Shown: piece after piece, positions 10,941 through 21,891 of the stretch
Layout of the letters: the number at the start of each line of letters is the position of its first letter
Position numbering within the stretch: the stretch's first letter is position 1
Assembly: GCF_040958095.1 (NCBI RefSeq)
Contig: NC_091227.1
Location: 16,381,384-16,445,383, forward strand
DNA: 64,000 nt
Reading direction: 5' to 3'
Source of the DNA: Procambarus clarkii
Taxonomy: Eukaryota; Arthropoda; Malacostraca; Decapoda; Cambaridae
Notes under the pieces: model-generated
Told to the model about the DNA's origin: nothing
Databases searched by the model: none
Seen by the model: the letters and a program-made list of their open reading frames with translations, nothing else
Position numbers and translations under genes: made by a program

Positions 10941-12848
10941 TAAAAAAATCTCTGGAAGCCAAAAACCCTAGTTTAGAATTCTTTCAAGTTGCTGGGATTT
11001 TAAGCATGAGATGATCCTTCTTAAAGAGGGTCATTGGAGATCGAACCCCTAACCCCAAATGACCCTCCCGATACAATCATAAATAACCATGAGAGGCTAG
11101 CCCTAAGCGTTAGGCCTCCATCCAATTTACAGACACACACAGACAAAAATTATGATATATAGATATGGATGTTTTCTGAGATATAAACGAATCGTTTTTG
11201 CGATTACCGATACAAGATTTTTCCCTACAATAAACGATATGCTAATTGAATTATCGTTAGATGCAAGTGCTCAGTCTCCATTCTTAAAAGCCAGCGCCAC
11301 ATTTGCAACCCTCCACGACTCCGGTACACTGCACGACTTTAATGATTTATTATATATGCAAGACAAGGGGTCAAAAAGATTTGTTTTTAACATTAATGTT
11401 CATATTTATGATCATTTCTGTCATTTTTCTCCTGTCAATCCCTCCGCGGTTCATTTGTGAACCCTTGACGGCACACTCGTTGAATAACGGTGCATTAGGG
11501 TTCGAAACCCAGTAATTATTGCTCTCAGATCCTTCACAAAATTTTATTTTTAATTTTACTGCTGCTTTGTTGAGATCTGGTCCCTGTTTTTTTCTTAGCT
11601 AAATCCTACACCTGTCACTACTGAAATACTTTACTTTGTTCCTAAGTATGTTAATACAAAAATATAAAGTGTCAGTTTCAAGCCAGTTTTAAAATCCAAT
11701 TTCTGCCCTATAATGTATCAGCTTCTACATCTGATATTAATTCCCGCCCAGTTAGTTTCATCTGTAAATATACTAAAGATGCTGTTTACTCCTACATCTA
11801 AACAATTTATGTAAATAATGAGCAACAGGAGGATGAGGAGCCAGGAGAGTGTACTGGAACACCAAACTTGTGACTGTTGACTGTTCACCACACTGACTGT
11901 TCTCCACTTATGATGACTGTCACTCCATTGCTCCTGACAAAGTCCAGGGGGCGGGGTCCCCCTCTTTCTTCTTTATCAGTCTCTCGTGTGCAACAGGACC
12001 AAAGGTATTATTCAGATCCTGGTGTATCATGTTATAGACATTATCGTTGCTCGCTGTTTCTAATTCCTCTGGAAACAGAGCTAGTAAATTTGTCCAACAT
12101 GCTCATTCTTTGGTGTGCATGTTGGGAGTCTTTTACGAATCAATGTTTTACAAGATGAGGTCAAATGCAGTGAGGGTAAGAATGCAGAGATAACGAATGG
12201 AACAGTGAGAACGAATGTAGTGGAAGTATATCATGCATTGCTGTTTTATCTTATGTCATGATCATAGCCTAAAATATTCAAAGAAAGATAAATATATAAT
12301 ATTGTAAATAAAAGGTGAAAACGTATTAACATGTAATTTAAAAATCTAACTTCTTGAACGCACTCTTACATTATGTAAGTAAAACAAAAATATGTTATGC
12401 AGAAATTATCAGGACTAAAGGCGATTGTTGTTTTAATTAACCAATGGTAAGTGTAGGTAAAAAATATTTTGTAGCCTATTGGTACTAACTTTTCAACATT
12501 TTATGTAGACCATATTAATTAGGACATGCATTAGATAGTTCAATATAACTTTACCCTTTTGATTAAGCGACAATGAAAGTCCTATAATGCATTCAATAAT
12601 GCTTAAGTAATAACCATTAAAACAGCAGGAAGGAGGACTATTACACTATACAAACGGTCTGTGATATGATATCAACGCTAAAAGAGAAGTGGTTTACAGT
12701 TGGTGGATACCGCAGCTAATTGTTTATTGCCCTACTTAAAAAAGTGAACAAAATGGGGGGAAAAAATTGTTAGGTGGAAGATAAAGCTCATATTAACTCA
12801 TTTGACTCAGTGGACAATTTACAAAGTAGAGTGTGCTCTACCCTTAAC
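10941..12848. other. Intergenic DNA, no gene seen
   Basis: Mostly AT-rich unique-looking sequence. Open frames at 11152-11460 and 11877-12158 have no recognisable domain and no clear splice context. I cannot assign a function to any part of this 1.9 kb. Confidence 0.55.
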
Positions 12849-12851
12849 TAA

Positions 12852-13851
12852 GGGGCCATGGTACCCGAAAATCCGATGAAAATGGAATATTTACGAAAAA
12901 TTACGAAAAATACTACAACGTTCTGGCAACACTGTGATCCAAACCGTTTAATGATATCTTGAAAAATAACGTAATTAGAGTCAAATTTCCCGCTGCAACT
13001 TTCGTGAATCTGGTCCTCGCGCCGTGAGTACGCCGCGGGGTATTGTATCTTACATTGTAGATGTCTTATTTTTCGTAATAGCGTTGAAAATAACATGTTA
13101 TGCATAAAATGAATATAAACTAACACAAATGGCAACACTATTGTCTGACACGAGGGTGGTGCAGTCAGTGACTGCGTGTCTCTCATGGAGAGAGGATGTA
13201 TGCTGACGCGCTCACACAATATCTCCCAGAACATGCTATTTTTGCTATTTGTACTGCAGTATGACTTACCAAACGAACAAGAGAAAAGCATTGACAGCTA
13301 GATGCATGCGAGCTCTCCATACGAGCTGGCCGCAATGCGTAAATCACCAGTCACGAGTGACCGCAACTCCAACTTTTACAACTAGATCTCGTTTCACAGC
13401 CTTTATTTATTATTCAATTTACATGAAACTTGCACATTATATGTAGAGTTTACGCCTCTATAAACGCATGTCATTATTCTTATCTACGTAGATTTATTGA
13501 TTTTATAAATAATGATACACTTCATTTTGTTGCATACGTTTTTGGGAAACTTTTATAAATCTGTATTATTGCACTAAATACATCTGGGATAATGATGTGA
13601 CATGCAAATCTTTATTATATAGTAAGGTCATAGCTGAGTGTCGTATAAATGATTTTGGTTCACAATTGTGGGCTGTGAAATCAATTGAACATGGTTGAAA
13701 AATTCTTCTTTTTTTTTTTTTTTTTTTTTCTCCGTCTCTATTTAGGCTGAGATGCTGAAACTTGGCCTAGGTGCAGCACCTTTCACATGTATCAGGATAA
13801 TAAATTATGAATACCCTACAACAATTTTTTAAATCCTGGTACCATGGCCCC
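12852..13851. mobile_element. 1000-bp PIF/Harbinger-like non-autonomous transposon
   Basis: The ends are a perfect 14-bp inverted repeat, GGGGCCATGGTACC at 12852 and GGTACCATGGCCCC ending at 13851. TAA copies flank it at 12849-12851 and 13852-13854, fitting the 3-bp TWA target duplications of PIF/Harbinger transposons. The interior is AT-rich, with a poly-T run at about 13708-13730, and encodes nothing recognisable as a transposase. The 147-residue minus-strand frame runs through the left terminus and looks accidental. It is therefore a mobilised passenger that needs a transposase from elsewhere. Confidence 0.75.
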
Positions 13852-13854
13852 TAA

Positions 13855-14085
13855 GGCCGAGTCGGCCGAGCGGACAGCACACTGGACTTGTGATCCTGTG
13901 GTCCCGTGTTCGATCCCTGGCGCCGGCGAGAAACAATGAGCAGAGTTTCTTTCACCCTATGCCCCTGTTACCTAGCAGTAAAATAAGTACCTGGGTGTTA
14001 GTCAGCTGTCACGGGCTGCTTTCTGGGGGTGGAGGCCTGGGCGACACTAAAAAGCCCCGAAATCGTCTCAAGATAACCTCAAGAA
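13855..14085 (+). mobile_element. SINE-A copy with tail module X
   Basis: Head GTCGGCCGAGCGGACAGCAC (A-box region, tRNA-Ser/Leu-like GGCCGAGCGG) and GTTCGATCCCTGGCGCCGGC (B box). Body: CAGAGTTTCTTTCACCCTAT, TACCTAGCAGTAAAATAAGT and CAGCTGTCACGGGCTGCTTT. Tail: AAGCCCCGAAATCGTCTCAA, GATAACCTCAAG. It begins directly at the target duplication of the preceding transposon. Confidence 0.85.
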
Positions 14086-14555
14086 GGGCACTGATGTATG
14101 TGACGAACACACTCCCTCTGTGACTCGTCTCATTTATGATGTTTTCTCGACTTCTGGAGTCCCTCCCATGAGTGAGGAGCGCTCATCCTCCAGGATCTGT
14201 AAAGCTTGTGAGCGACTTCCCAACGCAACACTTCCCGTGGGAAGTGTGACGCTGACGTAATCTCGTTTCTCGCCGCCAACAACCTTGACTCCTCCTTCCC
14301 TCCCCACCCCTAGTACACCCGACACACCATAATACACCCGACACACCCCAGTACATTCGACACACCCCAGTGCACAACCCTACATTCTAAACTTTCCACT
14401 TTCCCGCATTTCACCTTCCACACCCCCTCACTTCGTCGCCCAATTAGCCCACTACTCCTTTATCAAACCCCCCGCCTCACTGCCCCCCCTCCCCCCGCCT
14501 CACAGCCCCCCCCCCCGCCTCACAGCCCCCTCAAGACAACTGCCATATTGTATTG
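14086..14555. other. Intergenic DNA with C-rich and CCCGACACACC repeats
   Basis: About three units of roughly 25 bp (AGTACACCCGACACACC and variants) lie at 14309-14372. A poly-C rich stretch with CGCCTCACAG units follows at about 14466-14532. No gene. Confidence 0.65.
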
Positions 14556-14731
14556 ATGGACGGTAGAGCGACGGTCTCGCTTCATGCAGGTCGGCGTTCA
14601 ATCCCCGACCGTCCAAGTGGTTGGGGCACCATTCCTTTCCCTTCGTCCCATCCCAAATCCTTATCCTGACCCCTTCCAAGTGCTATATAGTTGTAATGGC
14701 TTGGCGCTTTGCCCCCTGATAGTTTCCTTCC
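14556..14731 (+). mobile_element. SINE-B copy, complete head
   Basis: A second tRNA-derived family. A-box-like GGTAGAGCGACGG, then TCTCGCTTCATGCAGGTCGG, B box GTTCAATCCCCGACC. The body has CCAAGTGGTTGGGGCACC, CATCCCAAATCCTTATCCTG, ACCCCTTCCAAGTGCTATAT and GGCTTGGCGCTTT. Its body and tail are unlike SINE-A. Related copies are at 18322-18493, with a head fragment at 26668-26722. Confidence 0.8.
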
Positions 14732-15063
14732 TTCCTTCACTCCCAGCTCCTCTCTGTACCTTCACCGAGAGACACAGTCGGCGAGCCTTGACACAGTACC
14801 TTAGTTATAATGTTAAAAGTCAGAGACTCAATTTGGCATTTTCCCCATAGACTCGTCTGTTTTGAACAAGTGTAAAGCCGTATATTTATAGTGAGTCATA
14901 ACACTGACCGTTGTAAGCAACTTACGTCATATAATAAGATGACAAACAATGTCATATATCATGACTGGTGAGAAAAAAATGTTTATTGGAAATTTTAATA
15001 GGGAACATTTAGAGCAACATTGAGCAAAGTGCCGATGCACGATTGAGTGGGGCATAAAATACG

Positions 15064-15190
15064 CACGTGTGTGGCCGTGTACGTGTGTGGTCGTGTACGT
15101 GCGTGGCCGTGTACGTGCGTGGCCGTGTACGTGCGTGGCCGTGTACGTGTGTGGCCGTGTACGTGCGTGGCCATGTACATGCGTGTGTAT
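15064..15190. repeat. 16-bp minisatellite (GTACGTGCGTGGCCGT)
   Basis: About eight units of 16 bp occur, with CGTG/TGTG variants. It abuts the 3' end of the reverse SINE that follows. Confidence 0.85.
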
Positions 15191-15405
15191 TCACCTAGTT
15201 GGGCTTGTGGGGGTTGAGCTCTGGCTCTTTCGGTCAGCATCTCAACTGTCAATTAACTTTTTTTTAACACACACACACACACAGGAAGCAGCCCGTAACA
15301 GCTGTCTAACTCCCAGGTACCTATTTTACTGCTCGGTAACTGGGGCATCAGGGTGAAAGAAACACTGCCCACTTGTTTCCGCCTCATCACGCACCTAAAG
15401 TTAGC
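15186..15405 (-). mobile_element. SINE-A body with tail module Y, split by (CA)n
   Basis: On the minus strand the body (CAGTGTTTCTTTCACCCTGA, AGTAAAATAGGTACCTGGGA, GTTAGACAGCTGTTACGGGC, TGCTTCCTG) runs into a short CA/GT array and then into the tail TTGACAGTTGAGATGCTGAC ... AGAGCTCAACCCC ... CAACTAGGTGAATAC. That tail is the one that ends the LINE at 62096. The tRNA-like head is absent. Confidence 0.7.
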
Positions 15406-15407
15406 CC

Positions 15408-15445
15408 CGCATAACTGACCATCCTGCGAGATGGGTACAGGATTT
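15408..15445 (-). repeat. R1 family fragment
   Basis: Minus-strand GTAAAATCCTGTACCCATCT then CGCAGGATGG resembles the CCCATCACACAGGATGGTTA part of R1 copies at 10630 and 44740. Confidence 0.45.
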
Positions 15446-15454
15446 TACATTATC

Positions 15455-15718
15455 ACATAGCTCTTAACTCATGATATGTGATAGTCTAGGACTCATGACT
15501 CATGCTATGTGATAATCCAGGACTCATGATTCATGCTATGTGATAATCCAGGACTCATGACTCATGCTATGTAATAGTCCAGGACTCATAACTCATGCTA
15601 TGTGATCCAGGACTCATAACTCATGCTATGTAATAGTCCAGGACTCATAACTCATGCTATGTGATCCAGGACCCATAACTCATGCTATGTGATAATCCAG
15701 GACTCATGATTCATGCTA
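15455..15718. repeat. ~31-bp minisatellite (CTCATGCTATGTGATAATCC)
   Basis: About eight units of 27-31 bp alternate TGATAATCCAGGACTCATGA and TGATCCAGGACTCATAAC versions. It starts next to the R1 fragment, and its TATGTGATA core resembles it, so R1 may have seeded the array. Confidence 0.85.
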
Positions 15719-16044
15719 AAAGCCCATATACCAATGTTAATAAAACAAAGGCCATTGAAGACAGGATCTTTACTTCTTGCGACATTCCATCATATTCTTG
15801 ACAAGAGAGTTTCTCTTCGGAAGAATATTAAACCGTTGACAAAGAAAACGTTTCGGCTGCATTGATCCTGTCACACATTATTGTCTCGTATTGCATTTAC
15901 ATCGTGCTATTGTATTGCAATACTGTGCTTTGCATGGCAACACATCAATACAACGACATACAAAAGCGACGACACGTCTTTTGCTGTAATATCGATAATG
16001 AGACAATGGTTCATAGGCCGGAACACATGTTGTGTGGCTCAGGT

Positions 16045-16253
16045 AGGTGAATGTTGGTGTTGCAGGTGTGGTGTTGCAGGTGTGGCGTTGCCGGTGTGGT
16101 ATTGTAGGTATTGAGTTGCAGGTGTGGTGTTGCAGGTTTGGTATATCAGGTATGGTGTTGTATGTGTGGCGTTGCAAATGTGGTGTTGCAAGTGAGGTGT
16201 TAGTGTTGCAGATATGATGTTGCAGGTGTGGTGTTGTGTTCAAGGTGTGATGT
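16045..16253. repeat. 15-bp minisatellite (GTGTTGCAGGTGTG), left part
   Basis: Degenerate 15-bp units of GGTGTTGCAGGTGTG type. The same repeat resumes at 17171-17320 after 917 bp of unrelated AT-rich DNA. Confidence 0.8.
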
Positions 16254-17170
16254 TATAGGTCTTGCGGAAATATCCACCAACTATATTAATATTATAATCT
16301 AAGAAATCATTATATCACATCTATATCCTACATCAGAATCATTATTTTTAAATCCTACATCATATACAATCCTACTTCTGTTGATCATATTTAAATCCTC
16401 CGGTCTCGATTTGGATTCAAGGAAAATAACCAATCAATATTCATTGAGGGATACCCTCCCTAAGGGAGGATGGAGCCGCTCTAATAATTGATACTTTTGT
16501 CTAAATACCAAAATACCAAATAAATACCAAATAGAGAGTGGCCCACTCACCACGTGAAGCCGCCTCCACCACCACAGAATCTATCCTAGCAAATGCTACA
16601 AGTTAATCTATTCCGCAGCAATGATGTGATATTATAAAAAAAAAATATACAGTGCCTTATCTCCTCAAGAGAGATCATACAGTCTGACAACTTGTTAGAT
16701 GGCACCGGCACTCAGAACTGATAAGTTTGTAGTGTGTTGAAATTGGCCAATTTTGCATGCTTTATTGACCTTAATCTATCCCATAAGTCTGAGTCGTCTT
16801 TAGATCGCGAGGCAACACCCCTAATATCTAATAAGAATTTAACTTATTTTTTTTTCAATTTACTTAATATTTTCAATTTAATCTGAATATATCTGAATAT
16901 ATATACAAATCTGGATATATAGGTCATCAAATAATCAATTACTATAACAGTTATTATTAATTTATCATTTACGCTTGCATATTAGTATATAATATCTAGC
17001 TTGTATAATATAATTTGTTGTATTACCAGTATATTTCGTTATTAGCTGCAAGATCTCAGATCTAGGCTAGACTGTGTACAGTGTTCAGATCTTTTGATTA
17101 TTGAACAGAATCAGACTTTACAGTCATAGTACTGTGTATATCACTTAATCCATTGTATAAAATACAATGC
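16254..17170. mobile_element. AT-rich 917-bp insert splitting a minisatellite
   Basis: The segment is unlike its flanks in composition and is bordered on both sides by TGATGT (16248-16253 and 17171-17176), a possible 6-bp target duplication. Both copies lie within repeat-like sequence, so a chance match is possible. I see no TG...CA ends, no terminal inverted repeats and no coding frame. A solo LTR or an unidentified non-autonomous element would fit. Confidence 0.4.
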
Positions 17171-17320
17171 TGATGTGCTGCAGGTATGGTGTTGCTGGTG
17201 TGATACTGCAGGTGTGGTGTTACACGTGTGGTGTTACAGGTGTGGTGTTGTAATTGTGGTTCTGCAGATGTGGTATTGCAGGTGTGATGATGCAGGTATG
17301 GTGCTGCAAGTGTGGCTTTC
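17171..17320. repeat. 15-bp minisatellite, right part
   Basis: Units such as TGTGCTGCAGGTATGGTGTT and GCAGGTGTGGTGTTACA continue the 16045-16253 array. Confidence 0.8.
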
Positions 17321-17940
17321 GGACCGGAAGGAAGTCTTCCGGTCTGCAGACGAGGCCAGAGGTCTTCCAGTCCGCAGGGATGGCCAGAAGAAGGGTCATC
17401 TAGCCACGCCTGCAGACCTGAAGTTCGTCGCCTGGAGGGAAGAACGGCAATAAATTCCGAGGGGGCGCTAGTCTCCTGGAGGCCATGCAGCAGGGCTGGA
17501 GATCCCGCCCGAGCGCCTGCAGTCCGGAGACAAAGGCTGTGTCATCAGTCTAACAGGGCTGAGAGTGTATGATAAGCCTGTGTATTGCCTTCAGGTCCTA
17601 TGTACGGATGTAAGTGATTAAGTGAAAGTGTGTCTTTACAGTGAATTGCGGTAATGAGGAATATAATGAGTTTATCGTGTATAACCTCATTTTGCTGTCG
17701 CCCTGAGGGATGGAAATACATCTCTGAGAACTATAAGAAAAAGTTAGCGTGTTGTCTCTGCCATATATAAGAGAGGAGTGTCTTATGATAGGTGAAAGTT
17801 TGGTTATCCCAGGCAGTAGGTATATAAAATTATATTATTAAGTCTGTCGTGCGGAGTATTATTACCCCATGTTCTATTTAGTACCACTGGATTCTTGTCA
17901 CACTTGTGTGGGAGGTTTCTGAACCGTTTTTAACACAGCA
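17321..17940. other. Unassigned, partly GC-rich sequence
   Basis: The first 250 bases are GC-rich with CTTCCGGTCTGCAGAC and CCAGTCCGCAGGGATG, resembling each other at about 45-bp spacing. The remainder is AT-rich. It could be an untranslated part of a retroelement. No gene or motif is recognised. Confidence 0.4.
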
Positions 17941-18195
17941 GGGAGCCGGTCGGCCGAGCGGACAGCACGCTGGACTTGTGATCCTGTAGTCCCGGGGTCG
18001 ATCCCGGGCGCCGGCGAGAAACAATGGGCAGAGTTTCTTTCACCCTATGCCCCCTGTTACCTAGCAGTAAAATAGGTACCTGGGTATTAGTCAGCTGTCA
18101 CGGGCTGCTTCCTGGGGGTGGAGGCCTGGTCGAGGACCGGGCCGCGGGGACACTAAAAGCCCCGAAATCATTTCAAGATAACCTCAAGATAGCAC
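17941..18195 (+). mobile_element. SINE-A copy with tail module X (best-preserved)
   Basis: Starts GGGAGCCGGTCGGCCGAGCG, then GACAGCACGCTGGACTTGTG (A-box half) and GGTCGATCCCGGGCGCC (B box). The body and tail are complete: CAGAGTTTCTTTCACCCTAT, TAGGTACCTGGGTATTAGTC, CTGCTTCCTGGGGGTGGAGG, CCTGGTCGAGGACCGGGCCG, AAGCCCCGAAATCATTTCAA, GATAACCTCAAGAT. I used it as the reference copy. Confidence 0.9.
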
Positions 18196-18321
18196 AGAAC
18201 CACGAATGATATCACAATGTAACCATTTTTGGTTCCTGGCTACTAGGTGTTATTTGTGTGTGTGCCTATCCTCCAGAACATATAAAACGGGTATTATTCC
18301 CCTCAAACTTGCCCAACACCT

Positions 18322-18493
18322 TGGGTTGGGACGGTCTCGCTTCATGCAGGTCGGGGTTCAATCTCCGACCGTCCAAGTGGTTGGGCACCAGTCCTTCCCT
18401 CCTTCCCATCCCAAATCCTTATCCTGACCCCTTCCAAGAGTTATATTGTCGTGATGGCTTGACGCTTTCCCCTAATAATTACCTCCCTCCCCT
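18322..18493 (+). mobile_element. SINE-B copy, A box missing
   Basis: Matches 14556-14731 from GGACGGTCTCGCTTCATGCA onward, with B box GGGTTCAATCTCCGACC. The TAGAGCG part of the A box is lost. Body and end (AAATCCTTATCCTGACCCCT, GATGGCTTGACGCTTT) are preserved. Confidence 0.8.
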
Positions 18494-19196
18494 CAAAAAT
18501 CTGCTTAAGACATCTTAGTGAAGACGCCTTGAAGGTACCTGAAAGCTGAAGACTTGTTATCTAGAGTTGTGACGCTTTGTTTCATTAATCACAACTCGGC
18601 AGCCTTCAAGTAAAGAGGCATAAGCAGGCAGAAACTCGCAAGCAACACGAAAAAAGTGTTTCACTGTGTTATATGAGAGGAAATAGTTGTGGTCAGTAGT
18701 ATACTAGCCTGTGGGTCTGCCACTAGCCATCACTGTAGGTTACTAGCCCCCCTCTCTATCACTCGCGCCCTTCATCGCCGGTGCCAGCCCCTGTCATCAT
18801 CTGGGAGCAGAAGGGGCGGCCCCCCACGCCGGGAGATACCGAGTCAGTACCCAGAACACTAAGACAAGTCTCTGTAACTCACGGTAACCATGGCCGCTGC
18901 TTGCCACTTGTTCTTGAAGAACAAGTGCAGGACGACCAAACGTAAAGAAAGAAGATGAAGAACAACAAACGGAAGAAGAGAGATGAAAGAATTAGATAAT
19001 AAAGGCGAAAGAAGAAGACAGCGACCACCACCACCACCGAGGGCAAGGTGGTGGTGGTATACATAAGTCTCCCTGAAGCTGTCTGCCGCCTGACTCAGGA
19101 ATTCCACTAAGTTGTTATTTCTGCCTCTTGTTTACAGCCTTCCTGGACCCTCTTCCCTGCCAAGTTCCTGCTCTTCTACACCTCTTTCACCTGCTT

Positions 19197-19197
<1 letters not shown>
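18494..19197. other. Intergenic DNA, no gene seen
   Basis: A GAAGA-rich stretch (about 18930-19020) and an inverted pair of CCACCACCACC/GGTGGTGGTGG at about 19024-19057 could fold as a hairpin. No gene. Confidence 0.55.

Positions 19198-19268
<71 letters not shown>
19198..19268. repeat. (TC)n microsatellite
   Basis: About 35 uninterrupted TC units, followed by a C-rich stretch. Confidence 0.95.
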
Positions 19269-19272
<4 letters not shown>

Positions 19273-19980
19273 CCTCCCCCCCCCCGCTCACAACCCTCCC
19301 CCATAGGCCAGAAAACTGGACCTTGGTGTGTCAGTCAGCGTGAACAGAGGTCCACTATTACAGTAATTTATATCGTGAGTAGAACATAACTTTCTTATTC
19401 ATTGCTCTCGGGATCTCAACGTCTGGTGGGTGGGTTATGTTTCTCCTAATGTTATTGTTATAAACGACGATGTTATTTCAAGTCAGAAAAGCCACATATT
19501 ATGACACTCACTGTGCTGACAAGTCCAGGGTGACTGTTAGGACCTAGTTATTGCGACTAGTCCATAACTAGCCCATAATTTAGTTAGCACCAAAGGAGAA
19601 CATCAATTGTTATTATTAATGCTGCAATGTTGAATAATGCTCAGTAGTATTGCTCATATCGTATTATAGATTATAGATTGAATGTGTATTAAATATACAT
19701 ATTCAATATACGTTACCTGTAATAATGTTATAGGTAAGTAAAGTATAGAGCAAGATGTTCTTTTGTATGTACTTTCTGGGTAGAGTATAGCAGGTAGTTC
19801 TTATGTATCGCGCTCTATATGTGCTGACTCTATATACCCTTGCAAGCGATACAGTTACAGTGATATATATATTCTATACATATATTATTGACTACAAAAC
19901 TAACTTCTGTATCATTTGTCAATATTGGGCGATTGCGCAAAATTGATGAAACCTACACAGTTGATACCAAGAAATGAGTC
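19269..19980. other. Intergenic DNA, no gene seen
   Basis: AT-rich unique-looking sequence with several ATTATAGATTATAGATTG-type short repeats near 19660. No coding signal. Confidence 0.55.
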
Positions 19981-20220
19981 AAATAATAAGGCTTGTGCAC
20001 ACTTTTGTTTTCAGTGAGCCCTTGAACACATTGCAGATCAATGACCCAAACGAATTCTTCATGGACATGCCACCAACATCGAACCATATATCAGATGTCA
20101 CCCTAACCCTACTGGACCTTAAAGTAGCCGTAGACAGCATGCCTATGCACCAGACTCAGGCTCCTGGAGTTTGACATTCATCCAGAAGTGGAAAACACCA
20201 TTATCGCAGGCAGGGAGAGT
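19981..20220 (+). pseudogene. LINE fragment upstream of reverse transcriptase
   Basis: The frame encodes FSEPLNTLQINDPNEFFMDM, which resembles the minus-strand fragment at 63700-63967 (FSTPINSLKFEDPDNFFMHD). It continues with a TLLDLKVAVDSM motif, then breaks after QTQAPGV. In CR1/Jockey-type LINEs this lies just before the reverse transcriptase. It is truncated on both sides. Confidence 0.55.
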
Positions 20221-20870
20221 CACTATGCTGCTATCAGTACTGACCATTGCCTACGGGGAGTGAGGTGTGCCTCTTTATGCCCCGCCTACTGACCTTGTTG
20301 CACCTGTTGGAGTATAATTAAAACTGTTCTCTCGTTCCAATTCATCGTCGAATATGGCTTTAAACTTGTGGATGGAGGTGGGTTCCTCAACTTCTTCCTT
20401 CGGTACATCCCAAATACTGGTCACCCGTTGTGGGTATCAGTATTTCCGTGCATTCTTTCGCCTAATTTGCATTTCCAGCTTCCACTTCTGTCCACTTGTA
20501 CAACTTTTTCTCATTTTGAAGAGGCTAAACTGTCCATGCCTATTCCCCCTCCGCATCATGTCTGTTGTGATCATATCACCTCTGTTTCTTCTATCCTCTA
20601 GAGTAGTGAGAGTTAGTCCCATTGGCCTAATCTCAAAGCTTATTAATGGTCTTAGGTCTGGCACCTGTACTGTAGCAAACCTCAATGCTTGTTCAATTTG
20701 AGTTTTTGATTCACAAGTTCTTGATTTCATGTCGGTGCTGCATATTCCAATATTTTTCTAATAAATTTCGTGTAGATTGCCTTGAAGTAGTCACGATTTA
20801 GGTTTCTAGACGATGCTCTAATTTTTGCTAACATCGTGTATGCTGCCGATGTTACCTTTTATGACGATCA
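20221..20870 (-). pseudogene. C-terminal LINE remnant
   Basis: The minus strand encodes, in broken frames, KFIRKILEYAAPT, then LTTLEDRRNRGDMITT, which matches LEDRRKRGDMITTYKI of the LINE at 57134-60630, then a C-terminal PTSIHKFKAIFDDEL-like stretch. It faces the plus-strand fragment at 19981-20220, so two independent truncated LINE insertions meet here. Not functional. Confidence 0.6.
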
Positions 20871-21009
20871 AGTAAAATAGAGTTTAAGCAGCCACATTAC
20901 TACCACACAGGTCAGTAATGTGGTCACCATCTGGTCTATCTTATGCCTTCACCAGTTGCTGGTATTATGAGGAGAATAACTGGCAGGTAACACTCACACA
21001 CACGAGCAC

Positions 21010-21105
<96 letters not shown>

Positions 21106-21116
21106 AGAGAGAGAGT
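21010..21116. repeat. (AG)n microsatellite
   Basis: About 50 AG units with one interruption near 21102. Confidence 0.95.
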
Positions 21117-21891
21117 AATAAGACAACAGATACTGTGCTTACAGTGGTGGGTGGGCCTCCCACTCACACACTTAATAATACTTTCTTAATAATACTACTT
21201 AATACTTAATAATACTATACAGGTAGCTTTGCAGGAGGTCTGGCAAATAAAGTAGAAACCCAATGTCATAATAGTGTTCAAGCAATCCATCATTTTCCAA
21301 CTTAAAACTTATTCCACTATTTTTCATTTACTCATAATCCTCGTGTTACTCATGATCTTCTTCAGATACACACAATGCTCCACAAACTCCCATCTGTCTT
21401 GGGCTGTGTGTAGCGTTTACAAAACTTAAAACGAGGGAAGTCGCGTTCACTGATGCATTAAACCTCCAGCAGCTGATCCTGACGCATCGCTCCCCAGCCC
21501 CTTCATCATCCCTGCTAAGATCTTTCTTCCTGGCCGCCCCTCTCACCCCTCTCTAACCTCTCACAACCCCTCACAACCTCTCGCTAACCCCACACAACCT
21601 CTCGCTAACCCCTCACAACCCCTTCCTATTCCCTTACAATTCCTCACACCCCTCCCCGTCACTCTTTCTCCTCTGTTCTTTGCCTCCTCAGCCTTCCCTT
21701 TCCCCTAGACCCTCTTCCACGAACTCCTTTCACCCCCTCCCAACACTCAAATCGCACCTGGAGTGTACCTAGAGAGGGTTCCAGGAGCTCTGGAGAGCTC
21801 TGTCCCCATCCATAGTTTCGCAATTTTTTTGTCTGTCTGTTCTCCTCTCTGTCTCTTCCCGCCACTAAAAAACTGAGAACTATCACATTAT
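21117..21891. other. Intergenic DNA with CTCACAACCC-type repeats
   Basis: A run of loosely repeated CCTCTCACAACCCCTCACAA units lies at about 21540-21660. The rest shows no gene. Confidence 0.55.

Noticed and set aside
13855-13930. Functional tRNA gene at the SINE heads
   Set aside because: The heads have A/B-box-like parts but are followed by SINE bodies, recur with the same fusion, and lack a clean acceptor-stem pairing.
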